From the NCBI RefSeq assembly GCF_008180195.1, contig NZ_VTAV01000005.1:186001-250000 (forward strand): a stretch of 64,000 bases of DNA, read 5' to 3'. The notes below the pieces were generated by a model. That model searched no databases and was not told the origin of the DNA. It saw nothing but the letters and a program-made list of their open reading frames with translations. Below, one piece after another: positions 1 to 12,062 of the stretch (positions are counted from its first letter, which is position 1; every line of letters starts with the position of its first letter). The translations under genes and the position numbers were made by a program. This DNA is from Sphingobacterium phlebotomi (lineage in GTDB: Bacteria; Bacteroidota; Bacteroidia; Sphingobacteriales; Sphingobacteriaceae).

Positions 1-280
1 CAAATTGTTCGGCAATAACCAAAGGCGAGTGGTTGGGTAACATGATGCCTCCTGAACCAACCCGAATGTGGTTGGTCTTGCCCGCAATATTCCCGATCAA
101 AACGGCTGTTGCCGAACTGGCAATATGCTCCATATTATGGTGTTCGGCAAACCATATCCGTTCATACCCTAATTTTTCTATGTGTTGTGCTGCTTCCACA
201 CTTCTAGCAATGGCCTGTTGGGCATTTTGCCCTTTGCAGACGGTTGCTAAATCCAAAGCCGAAAGTTTTATTTTTTTCAT
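1..280 (-). CDS. LLM-class flavin-dependent oxidoreductase, N-terminal part (cut by window edge)
   Basis: The minus-strand frame starts at the ATG complementary to 278-280 and stays open to the window edge, giving 93 residues. It begins [17 protein letters not shown] and contains the blocks [13 protein letters not shown] and [20 protein letters not shown]. These are typical of the bacterial luciferase-like monooxygenase family (TIGR03558/MsnO8 type), which use reduced flavin with NADH or F420 partners to oxidise small molecules. The substrate cannot be told from sequence. It lies 51 bases downstream of the MscS gene on the same strand, so co-transcription is possible. The C-terminal two thirds of the barrel are outside the window. 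Confidence 0.85.
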   Translation of the reverse strand, partial: MKKIKLSALDLATVCKGQNAQQAIARSVEAAQHIEKLGYERIWFAEHHNMEHIASSATAVLIGNIAGKTNHIRVGSGGIMLPNHSPLVIAEQF

Positions 281-331
281 AGCACAAAATTACTGGCTTT
301 GTTATGAAATATGGTAATCCCTGTGTAATAC

Positions 332-2167
332 CTAGTCTTTGCGAACGTCTTTATCTTTCTTGAACGCCACGGGCATATCCAGCGCTGAGCCATCACGGAC
401 AGCCCGGAAATGCGGAGACAAAAGTTCAATGCCAGCCGTATGAAATACATCTAGAATATTCTTATGCAATTCAGAATAGATGGCTGCTTGTTTATGGGGG
501 TTTCGCGTATACGCATTGATTTGATAGGTCACATAAAAATCGTCCAGACTTGTTTGCAGGATAAAAGGTGCGGGGGTCTTTTCCAATAAATCTACTTGTT
601 CACATGCTTTTTTTGCCAGCTCGTGTACTTGCTGCCAGGGGATTTCATAAGCCATCGTGATATGTGTATACACAATCAAAGGATTTTGCTCTACATCCAT
701 ACTGTAATTGATTGTATGGCTATTCATGACTTGCGAATTCGGAACGGAAATGACTTCATTCTTAATCGTACGAATACGGGTTACCAGCAAACTTTTCTCG
801 ATAATGTCACCCGAAACGTCGCCAATCTTTACGCGATCGCCGATAGAGAAGGAACGCATATAGGTCAACAGAAGACCGGCTATGATATTGCCCAATGCGC
901 CTGCGGAGCTGAACGTGAAAAGGACGCCGATAAATACCGATACACCTTTGAATATAGGGGTGTCGGCGCCCGGAAAATAAGGAAAAATAATAATGAGCAA
1001 GAAAGCAAATAGCAATACGCGGACAATCTGATAGGTAGGGAGTGCCCACTCTTTATAAAAGCCAGGAAAGTTCAATACGCCATTGTGTATTTCCTGTGCA
1101 AAGAAGCGGAGCATTTTCAACAGATACCTGAAAATAATACAAATGACGAGGATCGTTATCAAATTCGGCAAGTAGTGAACCACGGCTTGAGCAACATCTT
1201 TAATGGGCTTGATGAAATAACCCAATAGAATAGGTGCATAACCCTCTGTCGTCGGAAACAGATTCAGCAATACAGGAAGTGCGAGATAAACAGACGTTAA
1301 GATAAGTATCCACTTCACGAAGTTAAGAAGTGTCCAGACGAACTTTATCTGCCGGTTAGCAGAGACTAGCTCATAGCCTTTTATACGGAAGCCTTGGAAA
1401 AGATTGCCTCGTAACAAGAGTAGTCTCTTTTTGACCCATTTTGTCATTTTGCCTATACCGATAATAATGAGGGCTACAACGAATATAATAATGACGGCGA
1501 AGACGATTCCCAATGCTATTTTTCGCAGGCTGGTATCCTCCCGATATTGGGCGATACTATTTTTTATACTGGTCAGATAAATATTTGCCAATTGCGCTGT
1601 TTGTAGATCAGCCCACATAGCGTCTTCATCGTTTATACTGATAATCATCTGATCTTGCCAAATCACAACCCAACTCGTTCCGTTATCTTCCAAACGTAGG
1701 GAGTCTATTTCGAACTTATAATTGTCGGCAAGCGACCGGATTCGGTTCTCGATGGCGGTAGCACGCTCTTGCGGCGTATAACTTCCAACATAGGTATAAA
1801 CAGTAAATAAGGTATCCCTGAAAGGAATCACGGCTACCCCCTTATTTAATGTCCGTAATGAATCTACGGCCTGTTTTCTTTTTGCAAACAGGATCGAGTC
1901 CCGACTTCTTAGTACATTAATCTCCTGTAAGAGACGTTGTCGTTCATTGTCGCCCTGTGTTGCAACGGATACAAGCTGTTCCTCCAGTTTTTTCCGCTGA
2001 ACAGAATCTTTTTTTTGTTGTTCGCGTATCTGCAGTAGATCATTTGCTTTGGATGAGATTCTATCTGTAGTATCGGAAAGTGTAATGGTGGTATCCTGGG
2101 CCCGTGAAAGCCCGATACTAGCTATACATATTGCGATAAATAAGAATAATAACCGAAAAGAGAACAT
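332..2167 (-). CDS. MscS family mechanosensitive ion channel with N-terminal periplasmic domain
   Basis: 611 residues. A signal peptide (about 1-23, ending SRAQ) leads into a charged, coiled-coil-prone periplasmic stretch (about 30-105) and a soluble domain to about 210. Transmembrane segments follow near 214-240, 280-303, 330-352, 378-398 and 408-440. The last of these carries the small-residue pore helix FSSAGALGNIIAGLLLTYMR, followed by the MscS beta domain with GDRVKIGDVSGDIIEKSLL and PNSQVMNSHTINYS. Such channels release solutes during hypo-osmotic shock. The long N-terminal extension places it with the larger MscK/YnaI-like members rather than minimal MscS. The gene lies 60 bases downstream of a MATE gene on the same strand. 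The family call is secure; ion selectivity is not visible. Confidence 0.9.
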   Translation of the reverse strand: MFSFRLLFLFIAICIASIGLSRAQDTTITLSDTTDRISSKANDLLQIREQQKKDSVQRKKLEEQLVSVATQGDNERQRLLQEINVLRSRDSILFAKRKQAVDSLRTLNKGVAVIPFRDTLFTVYTYVGSYTPQERATAIENRIRSLADNYKFEIDSLRLEDNGTSWVVIWQDQMIISINDEDAMWADLQTAQLANIYLTSIKNSIAQYREDTSLRKIALGIVFAVIIIFVVALIIIGIGKMTKWVKKRLLLLRGNLFQGFRIKGYELVSANRQIKFVWTLLNFVKWILILTSVYLALPVLLNLFPTTEGYAPILLGYFIKPIKDVAQAVVHYLPNLITILVICIIFRYLLKMLRFFAQEIHNGVLNFPGFYKEWALPTYQIVRVLLFAFLLIIIFPYFPGADTPIFKGVSVFIGVLFTFSSAGALGNIIAGLLLTYMRSFSIGDRVKIGDVSGDIIEKSLLVTRIRTIKNEVISVPNSQVMNSHTINYSMDVEQNPLIVYTHITMAYEIPWQQVHELAKKACEQVDLLEKTPAPFILQTSLDDFYVTYQINAYTRNPHKQAAIYSELHKNILDVFHTAGIELLSPHFRAVRDGSALDMPVAFKKDKDVRKD

Positions 2168-2227
2168 ATTTTTACTTTATACTATGCACTAAATATAATA
2201 AGATAACCTATAATATGAAAGATTTTG

Positions 2228-3562
2228 CTAATATGAAGGCATATTTGACATATCGCGCAATATTTTGGGATAATAAATGCCGAGCATAACTGCCCGGGCG
2301 ACGACATAGATAATGAAACTAATCCATAAGCCCACATTACCATAGGGAGTTGTTAACAACAGGGCTACGCCAATGAAGATAAATAAGGCCAACAGCGTTG
2401 CGTTTCGCATTTCCATACTTTTTGTTACGCCGATGAAAACACCATCTAGTTGGAAAGCCGCGAACGAAAGCGCGATATAGATGGCGGCATATAGACTATG
2501 GGCGGAAGCAATAGCTTGAACTTGTATGTCTTTTGTGAGCAGCGGAATCAGCAAATCGCTCAACATATATATGCTCCCCGCGAGCATAAGCGCCGTGATG
2601 CCTGCCAAAACACTGGAATGGCGTACCTGTTCGATAAAATAGGGTTTATCCTTTGCTCCATAAGCTTTACCTGTCAGCATTTCGGCAACATGGGCATAGC
2701 CATCCAGAAAGAACGCAGAAAGCGATACAAATTGGAGCAGGACATGATTCGCAGCTAAAACTTGATCGCCAAAATCCGCTCCTTGATTGGCGAACCAAGC
2801 AAAACCACTAAGAAGGGCCAAAGTGCGAATCATGATGTCGCCATTTACTTTAAATAAGGCAATAAGTTTTTCCTTATCGAAGACACGAGATCGCAATTGC
2901 TGTAAACGGTGAGAAAGACCCTGTAGTTGCATTTTTTTGAGGAGGAGGTAAGAGGCGAAAAATAACGTAGACCATTCTGCTATGACGGTGCCGAACGCAA
3001 TGCCGCGCACGCCAAGATCGTATCCCACAACAAAAAGCACGTTCAGTAAGATATTAAGCCCATTGAGAAATAACTGTACAAACAGCAAGTGCTTTGTCCA
3101 GCCCATACCGATAAAAGTGCCCAGTAAGGTAAAGGTAATTAAGGTGGCGGGGGCTCCCCAGATACGTATATAAAAATAGTCCCTCACAAGAACTTTAATC
3201 TCATCGCTCGCTTTCAGCAAGCTGATGGCAGTTTCACCAATGAGCGATTGGAGCAAAATGAGAAGTAAGCCGATTATAGCGCCTAGTAGCACCGCGCGAA
3301 ACAATAAAGCATGCATTTCATCTGTATCATTCGCTCCGGCGGCTTGTGATACAAAACCAGTTGTACCCATGCGGAGAAAGCCGAAGCCCCAGTACACAAA
3401 ATTAAAAATCAAGGAGGCCAAGGCAATGGCGCCCAAATCTACAGCAGCACCCGTTTGTCCGATAGCCGCAGTATCTGCCAATCCTAATAGGGGAACGGAA
3501 GCATTAGCCAGAATAACCGGAAGCGCAAGTTTGATAATGCGGATGTAGTTCTTATGGATCAT
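2228..3562 (-). CDS. MATE family efflux transporter (DinF-like)
   Basis: 444 residues, about the family norm, with some twelve hydrophobic segments. The opening MIHKNYIRIIKLALPVILANASVPLLGLADTAAIGQ is the typical MATE N-terminus (short elements: PVILANASVPLLGLADTA), and GFLRMGTTGFVSQAAGA is the DinF-type loop. MATE proteins export cationic drugs or metabolites using a sodium or proton gradient. DinF-type members have been linked to oxidative and bile-salt stress in other bacteria. The start is the ATG at 3560-3562; the stop lies 60 bases before the MscS start, so a shared transcript is possible. The substrate is unknown. Confidence 0.88.
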   Translation of the reverse strand: MIHKNYIRIIKLALPVILANASVPLLGLADTAAIGQTGAAVDLGAIALASLIFNFVYWGFGFLRMGTTGFVSQAAGANDTDEMHALLFRAVLLGAIIGLLLILLQSLIGETAISLLKASDEIKVLVRDYFYIRIWGAPATLITFTLLGTFIGMGWTKHLLFVQLFLNGLNILLNVLFVVGYDLGVRGIAFGTVIAEWSTLFFASYLLLKKMQLQGLSHRLQQLRSRVFDKEKLIALFKVNGDIMIRTLALLSGFAWFANQGADFGDQVLAANHVLLQFVSLSAFFLDGYAHVAEMLTGKAYGAKDKPYFIEQVRHSSVLAGITALMLAGSIYMLSDLLIPLLTKDIQVQAIASAHSLYAAIYIALSFAAFQLDGVFIGVTKSMEMRNATLLALFIFIGVALLLTTPYGNVGLWISFIIYVVARAVMLGIYYPKILRDMSNMPSY

Positions 3563-3591
3563 AACCCGCCCAAACTTACATAATATCTTTC

Positions 3592-3903
3592 TTAATTAGA
3601 TTCGTCTCTTGTATTGAATTCGTTAAATAAAGTAGTGAATTCTGCTTTTTGTCTATCTCCAACGGACGAATCAAAAGATAGCGTAACTTCGTAATCATTC
3701 AGCACACGTCCTTCTGGTAAGGCGCCGGTTATATGATCCATATGGTCTTCAATCGTTTCCCTTATCTCATTTTTGTCCGTTATCGACTCCTCTTCCATAG
3801 CAATTACTTCTCCGTTTTCTGTCTGGTCGTTCAACGTCCACTTTAGTCGTTTAAATTGCGTTTGATAAAACGATGTAACATCAATATCTAGTGTACTTTT
3901 CAT
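3592..3903 (-). CDS. small acidic protein of unknown function
   Basis: 103 residues from the ATG at 3901-3903 (MKSTLDIDVTSFYQTQFKRL). An in-frame ATG at 3972 would add 23 residues but would overlap the upstream exporter gene by 32 bases; the shorter form leaves 37 bases between them and is preferred. The protein is acidic, has no signal peptide or membrane segment, and reads like a compact alpha/beta domain (EYEVTLSFDSSVGD-like strand region near residues 70-85). I do not recognise a family. It sits between a MATE and a Bcr/CflA exporter gene on the same strand. Confidence 0.6.
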   Translation of the reverse strand: MKSTLDIDVTSFYQTQFKRLKWTLNDQTENGEVIAMEEESITDKNEIRETIEDHMDHITGALPEGRVLNDYEVTLSFDSSVGDRQKAEFTTLFNEFNTRDESN

Positions 3904-3940
3904 ATCTAGAGAACAAAAACTGACAGAAATAGTTTCTTTT

Positions 3941-5149
3941 TTACGAAGTACTGTGCTTACGTTTGTCAACAAAGAAATATATTAGATAAGCAATTGTCGC
4001 GCTGGCACACATAACAGCGACCATCGGCAACATGGAGCCATCGTGGAAATAACTGACAGAAGCGGAGGTCAGTGCACCCAACGCCATTTGGATACAACCC
4101 AAAAGTGCCGATGCAATACCCGCAAGTCTTCCGAAAGGAGCTAAAGCTAAAGCGGAGGTGTTCGGAAAGATAAATCCTTGGCTACAAAGGAAGAGGCATA
4201 TGAGGCCAAGCAGTATATAGAGATTCATTCCGCCGGCTAGGGTGATCAGTACAAGCAATATACCCGTAGACGCTTGGAGAAAGCTTGCTTTTTTGGAAAT
4301 TCCTTCGCTATCCCATCTATTGAGTAAAACACGATTAAGCTGTGTCGCCATAATCAAGGAGGAGGCTACTAATGCAAATGCTCCTCCATACTCGGCCTCG
4401 GACAAACCAAATAAACGCTGGAGTACAAACGGCGAGCCAGATAGGTATGCATACAGCCCGCTCGACGCAAAGCCACCAACAGCAGCGTATAAAAGAAATG
4501 TGGGGTTTCGAAAAACGCTCCAGAAGTCCGCTATAATATCCCGAGGTCGTAATGACATTTCCTTATTGCCCTGGTAGGTCTCCGGTAAGATAAAAATGAC
4601 ACTTAACAAGATTAAAAGGGCGAGTATGGCTAGTATGACAAAAATGATATGCCAATCAAAGTTGGTCAATACAAAAGCTCCCACGCTTGGTGCCACAATA
4701 GGAGAAATACCAATCACCAACATGAGCATGCTGAACACCTTGGCGGCTTCCCGCGGTTCAAAAATATCCCTTACCATCGCCCGACTGGCTACCATACCCG
4801 AACAACTACCCAGGGCTTGCAGAAATCGCAAGAAAATAAGATGGTTAGGCTCCTTCGTATAAGCGCATAATATAGATGCGCCGATATAAATCACCAGACC
4901 GATAAGAAGAGGTTTTTTCCGGCCAAATTTGTCCAACAGCGGACCATAAATAAGTTGACCGAAAGCAATTCCGATGAAGAAGGAGGTCAGCGAAAGCTGT
5001 ATATGTTCAATAGTTGTTTCGAAATTTAAGGCAATAGTTTCGAAAGCGGGGAGATACATATCTATCGAAAATGGACCGATAGCAGCTAGTAGACCCAATG
5101 TTAATAATATTGCAAAACGCTTTTTTCGGGAAACGGCATTAATATTCAT
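3941..5149 (-). CDS. Bcr/CflA family multidrug MFS transporter
   Basis: 402 residues with 12 predicted membrane segments. The motifs GPFSIDMYLPAFETIA near residue 25 and FGQLIYGPLLDKFGRKKPLL near residue 62 are diagnostic of the Bcr/CflA branch of drug:proton antiporters (bicyclomycin, chloramphenicol, sulfonamide export in relatives). SGMVASRAMVRDIFEPREAAKV is the conserved antiporter helix. The start ATG at 5147-5149 is the only one before the hydrophobic first helix. The 114-base region upstream is shared with the divergent helicase gene. The actual drug is not predictable. Confidence 0.9.
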   Translation of the reverse strand: MNINAVSRKKRFAILLTLGLLAAIGPFSIDMYLPAFETIALNFETTIEHIQLSLTSFFIGIAFGQLIYGPLLDKFGRKKPLLIGLVIYIGASILCAYTKEPNHLIFLRFLQALGSCSGMVASRAMVRDIFEPREAAKVFSMLMLVIGISPIVAPSVGAFVLTNFDWHIIFVILAILALLILLSVIFILPETYQGNKEMSLRPRDIIADFWSVFRNPTFLLYAAVGGFASSGLYAYLSGSPFVLQRLFGLSEAEYGGAFALVASSLIMATQLNRVLLNRWDSEGISKKASFLQASTGILLVLITLAGGMNLYILLGLICLFLCSQGFIFPNTSALALAPFGRLAGIASALLGCIQMALGALTSASVSYFHDGSMLPMVAVMCASATIAYLIYFFVDKRKHSTS

Positions 5150-5272
5150 GTGTGGAATGTCTCTTTGTCGTGGGATAATGTCGGCACAAAATTAAGATAT
5201 TATATGGGATAAACTACCTGCTATTTTCTGAAAATTTGGTAACTTATTTAAAATATAGTTCATTTGCATTTC

Positions 5273-6052
5273 ATGACGGAATTACCAAAAGAGTATACAT
5301 TAGCTAATACAAACATAGAAAGCCTTTCGGTGTTTGAGTTGCTGAAACATACAGCAAGTGGAGATTTTATGGGGAAGCGAGATTTTCAACATATTTCCGC
5401 TATTTCATTAGCATTGAATGCTGGTGTATTCACGAAAATAAATGTGGTGGGATTTCCGAATGTGGCGGTGACCCAGGTGGATAATGCCATTATATCTTCC
5501 TGTTCTTGTGGGTACACTGCTGGTACGTTGTGTCCACATCAAGCCGAAATCATCCATGGTATTCTGGAACGACAGGACTACCGTATTTTTTTTGATAAGA
5601 TGCTTCGGCATAAAACATTGCTGGCGCACGCGAAATCCTACGGTTTGGAAAATGAACCTCATTTGGACAGCTATTTCCAGTTGAGCCATCAAGAAGGAAA
5701 ACTTCGCGTTGAAACAAGGATCAAAGAATTGCTCCCTATGGATAAACAGCTTTTCAGAAAAGATCTGCTGCCTAAACAACAATCCATTTTAAAAGATTTG
5801 AATGCAAAGGATATCGGTAAAAAACAGATATTGGTGATCGGTAGACATCGCTATTACCAACAATTGAATTTCTTGTTGATGGAAGCGGCTATAACACAAT
5901 CCGGCAAAATCAAGAACCCGATAGCGAATGTAGAGCCGATAAAGCTCGTCTGGAAAGCGGAGATCCGCAGGAAATCAAATTCTACACCGCCCTTACGACT
6001 TTTCAACAGACCTATAGTGAAGATCATACAGAAGCAGAACGGGAAGCATTAA
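5273..6052 (+). CDS. SWIM zinc-finger N-terminal part of an SNF2 helicase (5' fragment of a frameshifted gene)
   Basis: Reading from ATG 5273 (a TTG at 5264 lies three codons upstream) gives a protein with a SWIM zinc finger at about residues 77-89: C77-x-C79-x7-C87-x-H89, CSCGYTAGTLCPH. SWIM fingers bind nucleic acid or protein and often head bacterial SNF2 proteins. The frame is homologous-looking up to about residue 230 (KNPIANVEPIKLVWKAE). It then becomes basic and atypical and stops at 6052. The downstream frame continues the expected protein from about 5962, so this is probably the first quarter of one protein of about 1,120 residues. Either the genome carries a real frameshift or the base call is wrong. 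Confidence 0.75.
   Translation: MTELPKEYTLANTNIESLSVFELLKHTASGDFMGKRDFQHISAISLALNAGVFTKINVVGFPNVAVTQVDNAIISSCSCGYTAGTLCPHQAEIIHGILERQDYRIFFDKMLRHKTLLAHAKSYGLENEPHLDSYFQLSHQEGKLRVETRIKELLPMDKQLFRKDLLPKQQSILKDLNAKDIGKKQILVIGRHRYYQQLNFLLMEAAITQSGKIKNPIANVEPIKLVWKAEIRRKSNSTPPLRLFNRPIVKIIQKQNGKH
5957..5965 (+). other. apparent one-base frameshift joining the SWIM and SNF2 reading frames
   Basis: Frame 2 reads K-L-V-W-K-A-E up to 5962. Frame 1 reads D-P-Q-E-I-K-F-Y-T-A-L-T-T-F from 5962 without a start codon and stays open into the helicase. Inserting one base near 5957-5965 would give a continuous VWKAEDPQEIKFYTALTTF. No clean X-XXY-YYZ slippery heptamer is seen here, so a mutation or sequencing/assembly error is more likely than programmed frameshifting. 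Confidence 0.7.
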
Positions 6053-6054
6053 AG

Positions 6055-8637
6055 TTGATTGTTGCGAATCCACTAGACTTGGAGGTTTACTATCACGATC
6101 GAGATATTTCAGAAACGGTTACAGCAAAGTCATTGTTGCCTGTTGAATTAGCAGTGCTAAAAGCGGAGATACGGTTGCGGGTATTTAAAAAAGAACCATT
6201 TTACGAGATCACGGGCGAATTACAATTTAACGATACGTCACTTCCATTTAAGCATACTGGTATTCGGCATGATTATTTCGTTTACCATCAACAGGTTTTC
6301 TATTTCGTGGACCGTCCGGATATGCTTCGGGTGATCAAATTCTTCAAATCGAATAACGAGATTTTGCTGGTGCATGCTTCGAAATATAATGAATTCTTTC
6401 AAACGGTACTGGCACCATTAGAGGAGTTGCTACATATCGATTATAGCTATGTACGCGTTGCTACTCCGGTACAATTGGCAGAAAAAAACTTTGAAACCGA
6501 ACCCATTATATACTTACACCAAGAAGGCAACTATATATCCATAACACCGGTAATGAAATACGGTGCTATCGAGATTCCGGTTTATTCCCAGAAACAACTG
6601 TTAGATACGGACCAGAATGGAAACGAATTCAAAATCGAACGGGATAAAGAAGCGGAAGAACGTCTTACGTCAGTTGTGATGCAACAACACGCAGATTTTC
6701 GGGAACAAATGCAAGGACATGAATATTTCTATTTGCACAAAGATCAGTTTTTGGATGAAGATTGGTTTCTGGAAGTCTTTGAGGTATGGCGGACAAAAGG
6801 AATTACCATATTGGGTTTCCATGAGCTTAAAAGTAATAAGCTAAATCCACACCGGGCGAAGATAAGTATCGAGGTGATCAGTGGTGTGGATTGGTTTAAC
6901 GCCAAATTGAAAGTGCGTTTTGGGAAAAATAACGCCAGCTTAAAGCAGGTGTACCGAGCCATTCGGAACAAAAGCAAATTTGTGCAGCTGGATGATGGCA
7001 CACAGGGGATATTGCCCGAGGAATGGATAACCAAAATTTCCCGTTATTTTCAAATAGGCGAAATCGACAAGGAATTGCTGAAAATTCCAAAAATAAACTT
7101 TTCCGAGGTAACAAAGTTATTTGAAAAAGACGTCTTGAGCGCGGAAGTACAAACCGAAATCCTCGCTTATCAAACACAATTCGCAGAACATAAAAGCTTT
7201 TCAGCGGTTTCGGTGCCCACCACGTTACAGGCGCAGCTGCGGGACTATCAACGGGAAGGATTGAAATGGCTAAACTTTTTGGATAGCTTTAATTTTGGGG
7301 GATGCCTTGCAGATGATATGGGGTTAGGAAAAACCTTGCAAATTATTGCCTTTATCTTAACGCAACGGGAAAAATATGGACATACAACGAATCTGGTTAT
7401 TGTGCCGACCTCTTTGTTATTCAACTGGCAGGAAGAATTATCTAAATTTGCACCGTCCGTAAAAATATTATTGCATTACGGAGCGGAAAGGGGTAAAGGT
7501 GTTGAGGAGATGGACCAATATGAAGTGGTGTTGACCAGTTACGGTATGTTACTGTCAGATATCCGTTTTCTGAAAACGTTCCGTTTTAACTATATCTTTC
7601 TGGATGAATCGCAAGCTATCAAGAATCCAAGTTCTGAACGATACAAAGCTGCCCGGCTGTTGCAGTCACGCAATAGAATTGTATTGACAGGAACACCTAT
7701 GGAGAATAATACATTCGATCTTTACGGACAGTTGTCGTTTGCCTGTCCGGGATTGCTGGGTAGCAAGCAATATTTTAGAGATACATACGCCATCCCGATT
7801 GATAAATTTGAATACAGCAAACGTGCTATAGAACTTCAAGAGAAGGTTAGACCATTTATACTACGCCGGACAAAAAAGCAAGTTGCAAAAGAATTGCCCG
7901 AAAAAACGGAAATGATCATTTATTGCGAAATGAATGCGGAGCAACGCCGGATTTATGACGCTTATGAAAGAGAGTTACGGGAATTTATATCGGCGACTGA
8001 TGAATCCGAAATTCATAAAAACAGTGTGCATGTATTGACGGGGTTAACCAAACTCCGCCAGATTTGTAACTCGCCTGTGTTGCTTAAAGAAGGTCATTCT
8101 GGTGATAACGCGATCAAAATTGAAGTGCTGACGGCACAAATCGAAAGCCAATCCAAAGAACATAAAATTCTGATTTTTTCGCAGTTTGTAGCGATGCTGG
8201 ACCTGATTAAAGTTGAACTGGAGCGTAAAGGTATTCCGTTTGTGTACTTGACTGGACAGACGAAAGATAGAGGAACTCCGGTGAAGCATTTCCAAACAGA
8301 CGAGCATGTCCGTGTATTTCTAATTAGTTTGAAAGCGGGTGGGGTGGGGCTCAACCTCACCGAAGCGGATTATGTTTATCTTGTTGATCCTTGGTGGAAT
8401 CCCGCAGTAGAAAATCAGGCGATAGACCGTAGCCATCGTATCGGTCAGCAGAAAAATGTAGTGGCCGTTCGGCTCATCTGTTCGGACACGGTCGAAGAAA
8501 AAATCATGTATCTGCAAAAGAAAAAGAATAAGCTGGCGCAAGCGTTGATTAAGACCGATAAATCTTATTTAGATGGTCTATCCAAGCAGGACTTGTTGGA
8601 AGTTTTAGGTTTTATTCCAAAAAAAGTATTATCTTAG
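6055..8637 (+). CDS. SNF2-family DEAD/DEAH-box ATPase (3' part of the frameshifted gene)
   Basis: 860 residues from a TTG at 6055. The true coding sense extends upstream to about 5962 in this frame (…SEDHTEAEREALKLIVANPL), so the TTG is probably not a native start. The SNF2 core is complete: motif I DDMGLGKT (about residue 420), motif II LDESQAIKN (about 515; DESQ instead of the common DEAQ), motif III LTGTPMENN, and the C-terminal helicase lobe with LKAGGVGLNLTEADYV and SHRIGQQKNVV (about 790). Such bacterial Rapa/HepA-like ATPases remodel protein-DNA or polymerase-DNA complexes. With the upstream fragment it forms the SWIM-SNF2 architecture common in Bacteroidota. The stop at 8637 abuts the thiamin riboswitch. 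Confidence 0.85.
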   Translation: MIVANPLDLEVYYHDRDISETVTAKSLLPVELAVLKAEIRLRVFKKEPFYEITGELQFNDTSLPFKHTGIRHDYFVYHQQVFYFVDRPDMLRVIKFFKSNNEILLVHASKYNEFFQTVLAPLEELLHIDYSYVRVATPVQLAEKNFETEPIIYLHQEGNYISITPVMKYGAIEIPVYSQKQLLDTDQNGNEFKIERDKEAEERLTSVVMQQHADFREQMQGHEYFYLHKDQFLDEDWFLEVFEVWRTKGITILGFHELKSNKLNPHRAKISIEVISGVDWFNAKLKVRFGKNNASLKQVYRAIRNKSKFVQLDDGTQGILPEEWITKISRYFQIGEIDKELLKIPKINFSEVTKLFEKDVLSAEVQTEILAYQTQFAEHKSFSAVSVPTTLQAQLRDYQREGLKWLNFLDSFNFGGCLADDMGLGKTLQIIAFILTQREKYGHTTNLVIVPTSLLFNWQEELSKFAPSVKILLHYGAERGKGVEEMDQYEVVLTSYGMLLSDIRFLKTFRFNYIFLDESQAIKNPSSERYKAARLLQSRNRIVLTGTPMENNTFDLYGQLSFACPGLLGSKQYFRDTYAIPIDKFEYSKRAIELQEKVRPFILRRTKKQVAKELPEKTEMIIYCEMNAEQRRIYDAYERELREFISATDESEIHKNSVHVLTGLTKLRQICNSPVLLKEGHSGDNAIKIEVLTAQIESQSKEHKILIFSQFVAMLDLIKVELERKGIPFVYLTGQTKDRGTPVKHFQTDEHVRVFLISLKAGGVGLNLTEADYVYLVDPWWNPAVENQAIDRSHRIGQQKNVVAVRLICSDTVEEKIMYLQKKKNKLAQALIKTDKSYLDGLSKQDLLEVLGFIPKKVLS

Positions 8638-8642
8638 TGCCA

Positions 8643-8724
8643 CACTTTAGGGGTGTCTGCGTTTAGCAGACTGAGATTTTACCCTTTGAACCTGATCCGG
8701 ATCATACTGGCGTAGGGAAAAGTA
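8643..8724 (+). promoter_or_regulatory. TPP (THI-element) riboswitch controlling the thi operon
   Basis: The sequence shows the conserved THI-box parts in order: CTTTAGGGGTG, the variable P3 hairpin GTCTGCGTTTAGCAGAC, CTGAGATTTTACCC, TTTGAACCTGATCCGGATCA, and TACTGGCGTAGGGAAAAGT. It binds thiamin pyrophosphate and in this position should shut off thiS and the six genes behind it. A -7-like element TATCTTAG (one mismatch to TAnnTTTG) overlaps the helicase stop at 8630-8637, just ahead of the aptamer, so the operon probably has its own promoter. I do not see a strong terminator with a U-run between the aptamer and thiS, so control may act on translation. Confidence 0.96.
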
Positions 8725-8790
8725 AGATGTCTTCACTGATGCATTCCGCATTGTCGTAGCCATTCCTAAAGTTTTATTTATTAGAATAAA

Positions 8791-11441
<2,651 letters not shown>

Positions 11442-11455
<14 letters not shown>

Positions 11456-12062
11456 ACTACAATATATATCACAAGGAACTACGGCCAAAGAACAAGCATA
11501 TAATATTCTGCAAGCTTTGGATCACGGAGCGGATTGGATTCAGCTGCGCTGGAAAACGGCTACCGATGAAGAGCGCGTAAAGCTCGCCGAGCAGGTAAGA
11601 CAACGATGTCAGGATTATCAAGCAACCTACATCATTAATGATAGCATTGCTATCGCCAAACGGGTAGATGCCGATGGTGTGCATTTGGGATTGGACGACG
11701 AGGGAATTGAAAAGGCACGGGATGTTTTGGGTAAGGGAAAGATTATCGGCGGTACAGCCAATACGATAGCAGATGTTACAAAAAGAATCGACGAGGGGTG
11801 TAACTATATCGGCTTAGGACCATATCGAACGACGAACACCAAGGAGAAACTGAGCCCGATATTGGGAATTGAAGGTTATCGGAAGATCATCCTTCACTTA
11901 AAAGAGCATCATATCGATTTTCCACCCATCTATGCCATCGGAGGGATTGACCTTACCGATATCCGATCCTTGTTGGAAGAAGGAATTTATGGTGTCGCTA
12001 TATCCAAGGCTATAACCGATACGCCTATACTTGTTTCTGATTTTAAAAAACTATTACGATGA
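11442..12062 (+). CDS. thiE: thiamin phosphate synthase ThiE
   Basis: 206 residues with all hallmark ThiE blocks: IQLRWK near residue 30, [24 protein letters not shown] around 65-88, [17 protein letters not shown] around 122-138 and YAIGGID around 167. It couples HMP-pyrophosphate to thiazole phosphate, the last step before thiamin phosphate. It overlaps the TenI-like gene by 14 bases and thiG by 4 (ATGA), so translation is probably coupled. The kinase that makes HMP-PP (ThiD) is not encoded in this operon. Confidence 0.95.

Noticed and set aside
5950..5970. Programmed -1 frameshift in the SWIM-SNF2 gene
   Set aside because: No standard slippery heptamer or following stem is evident; mutation or base-calling error is simpler.
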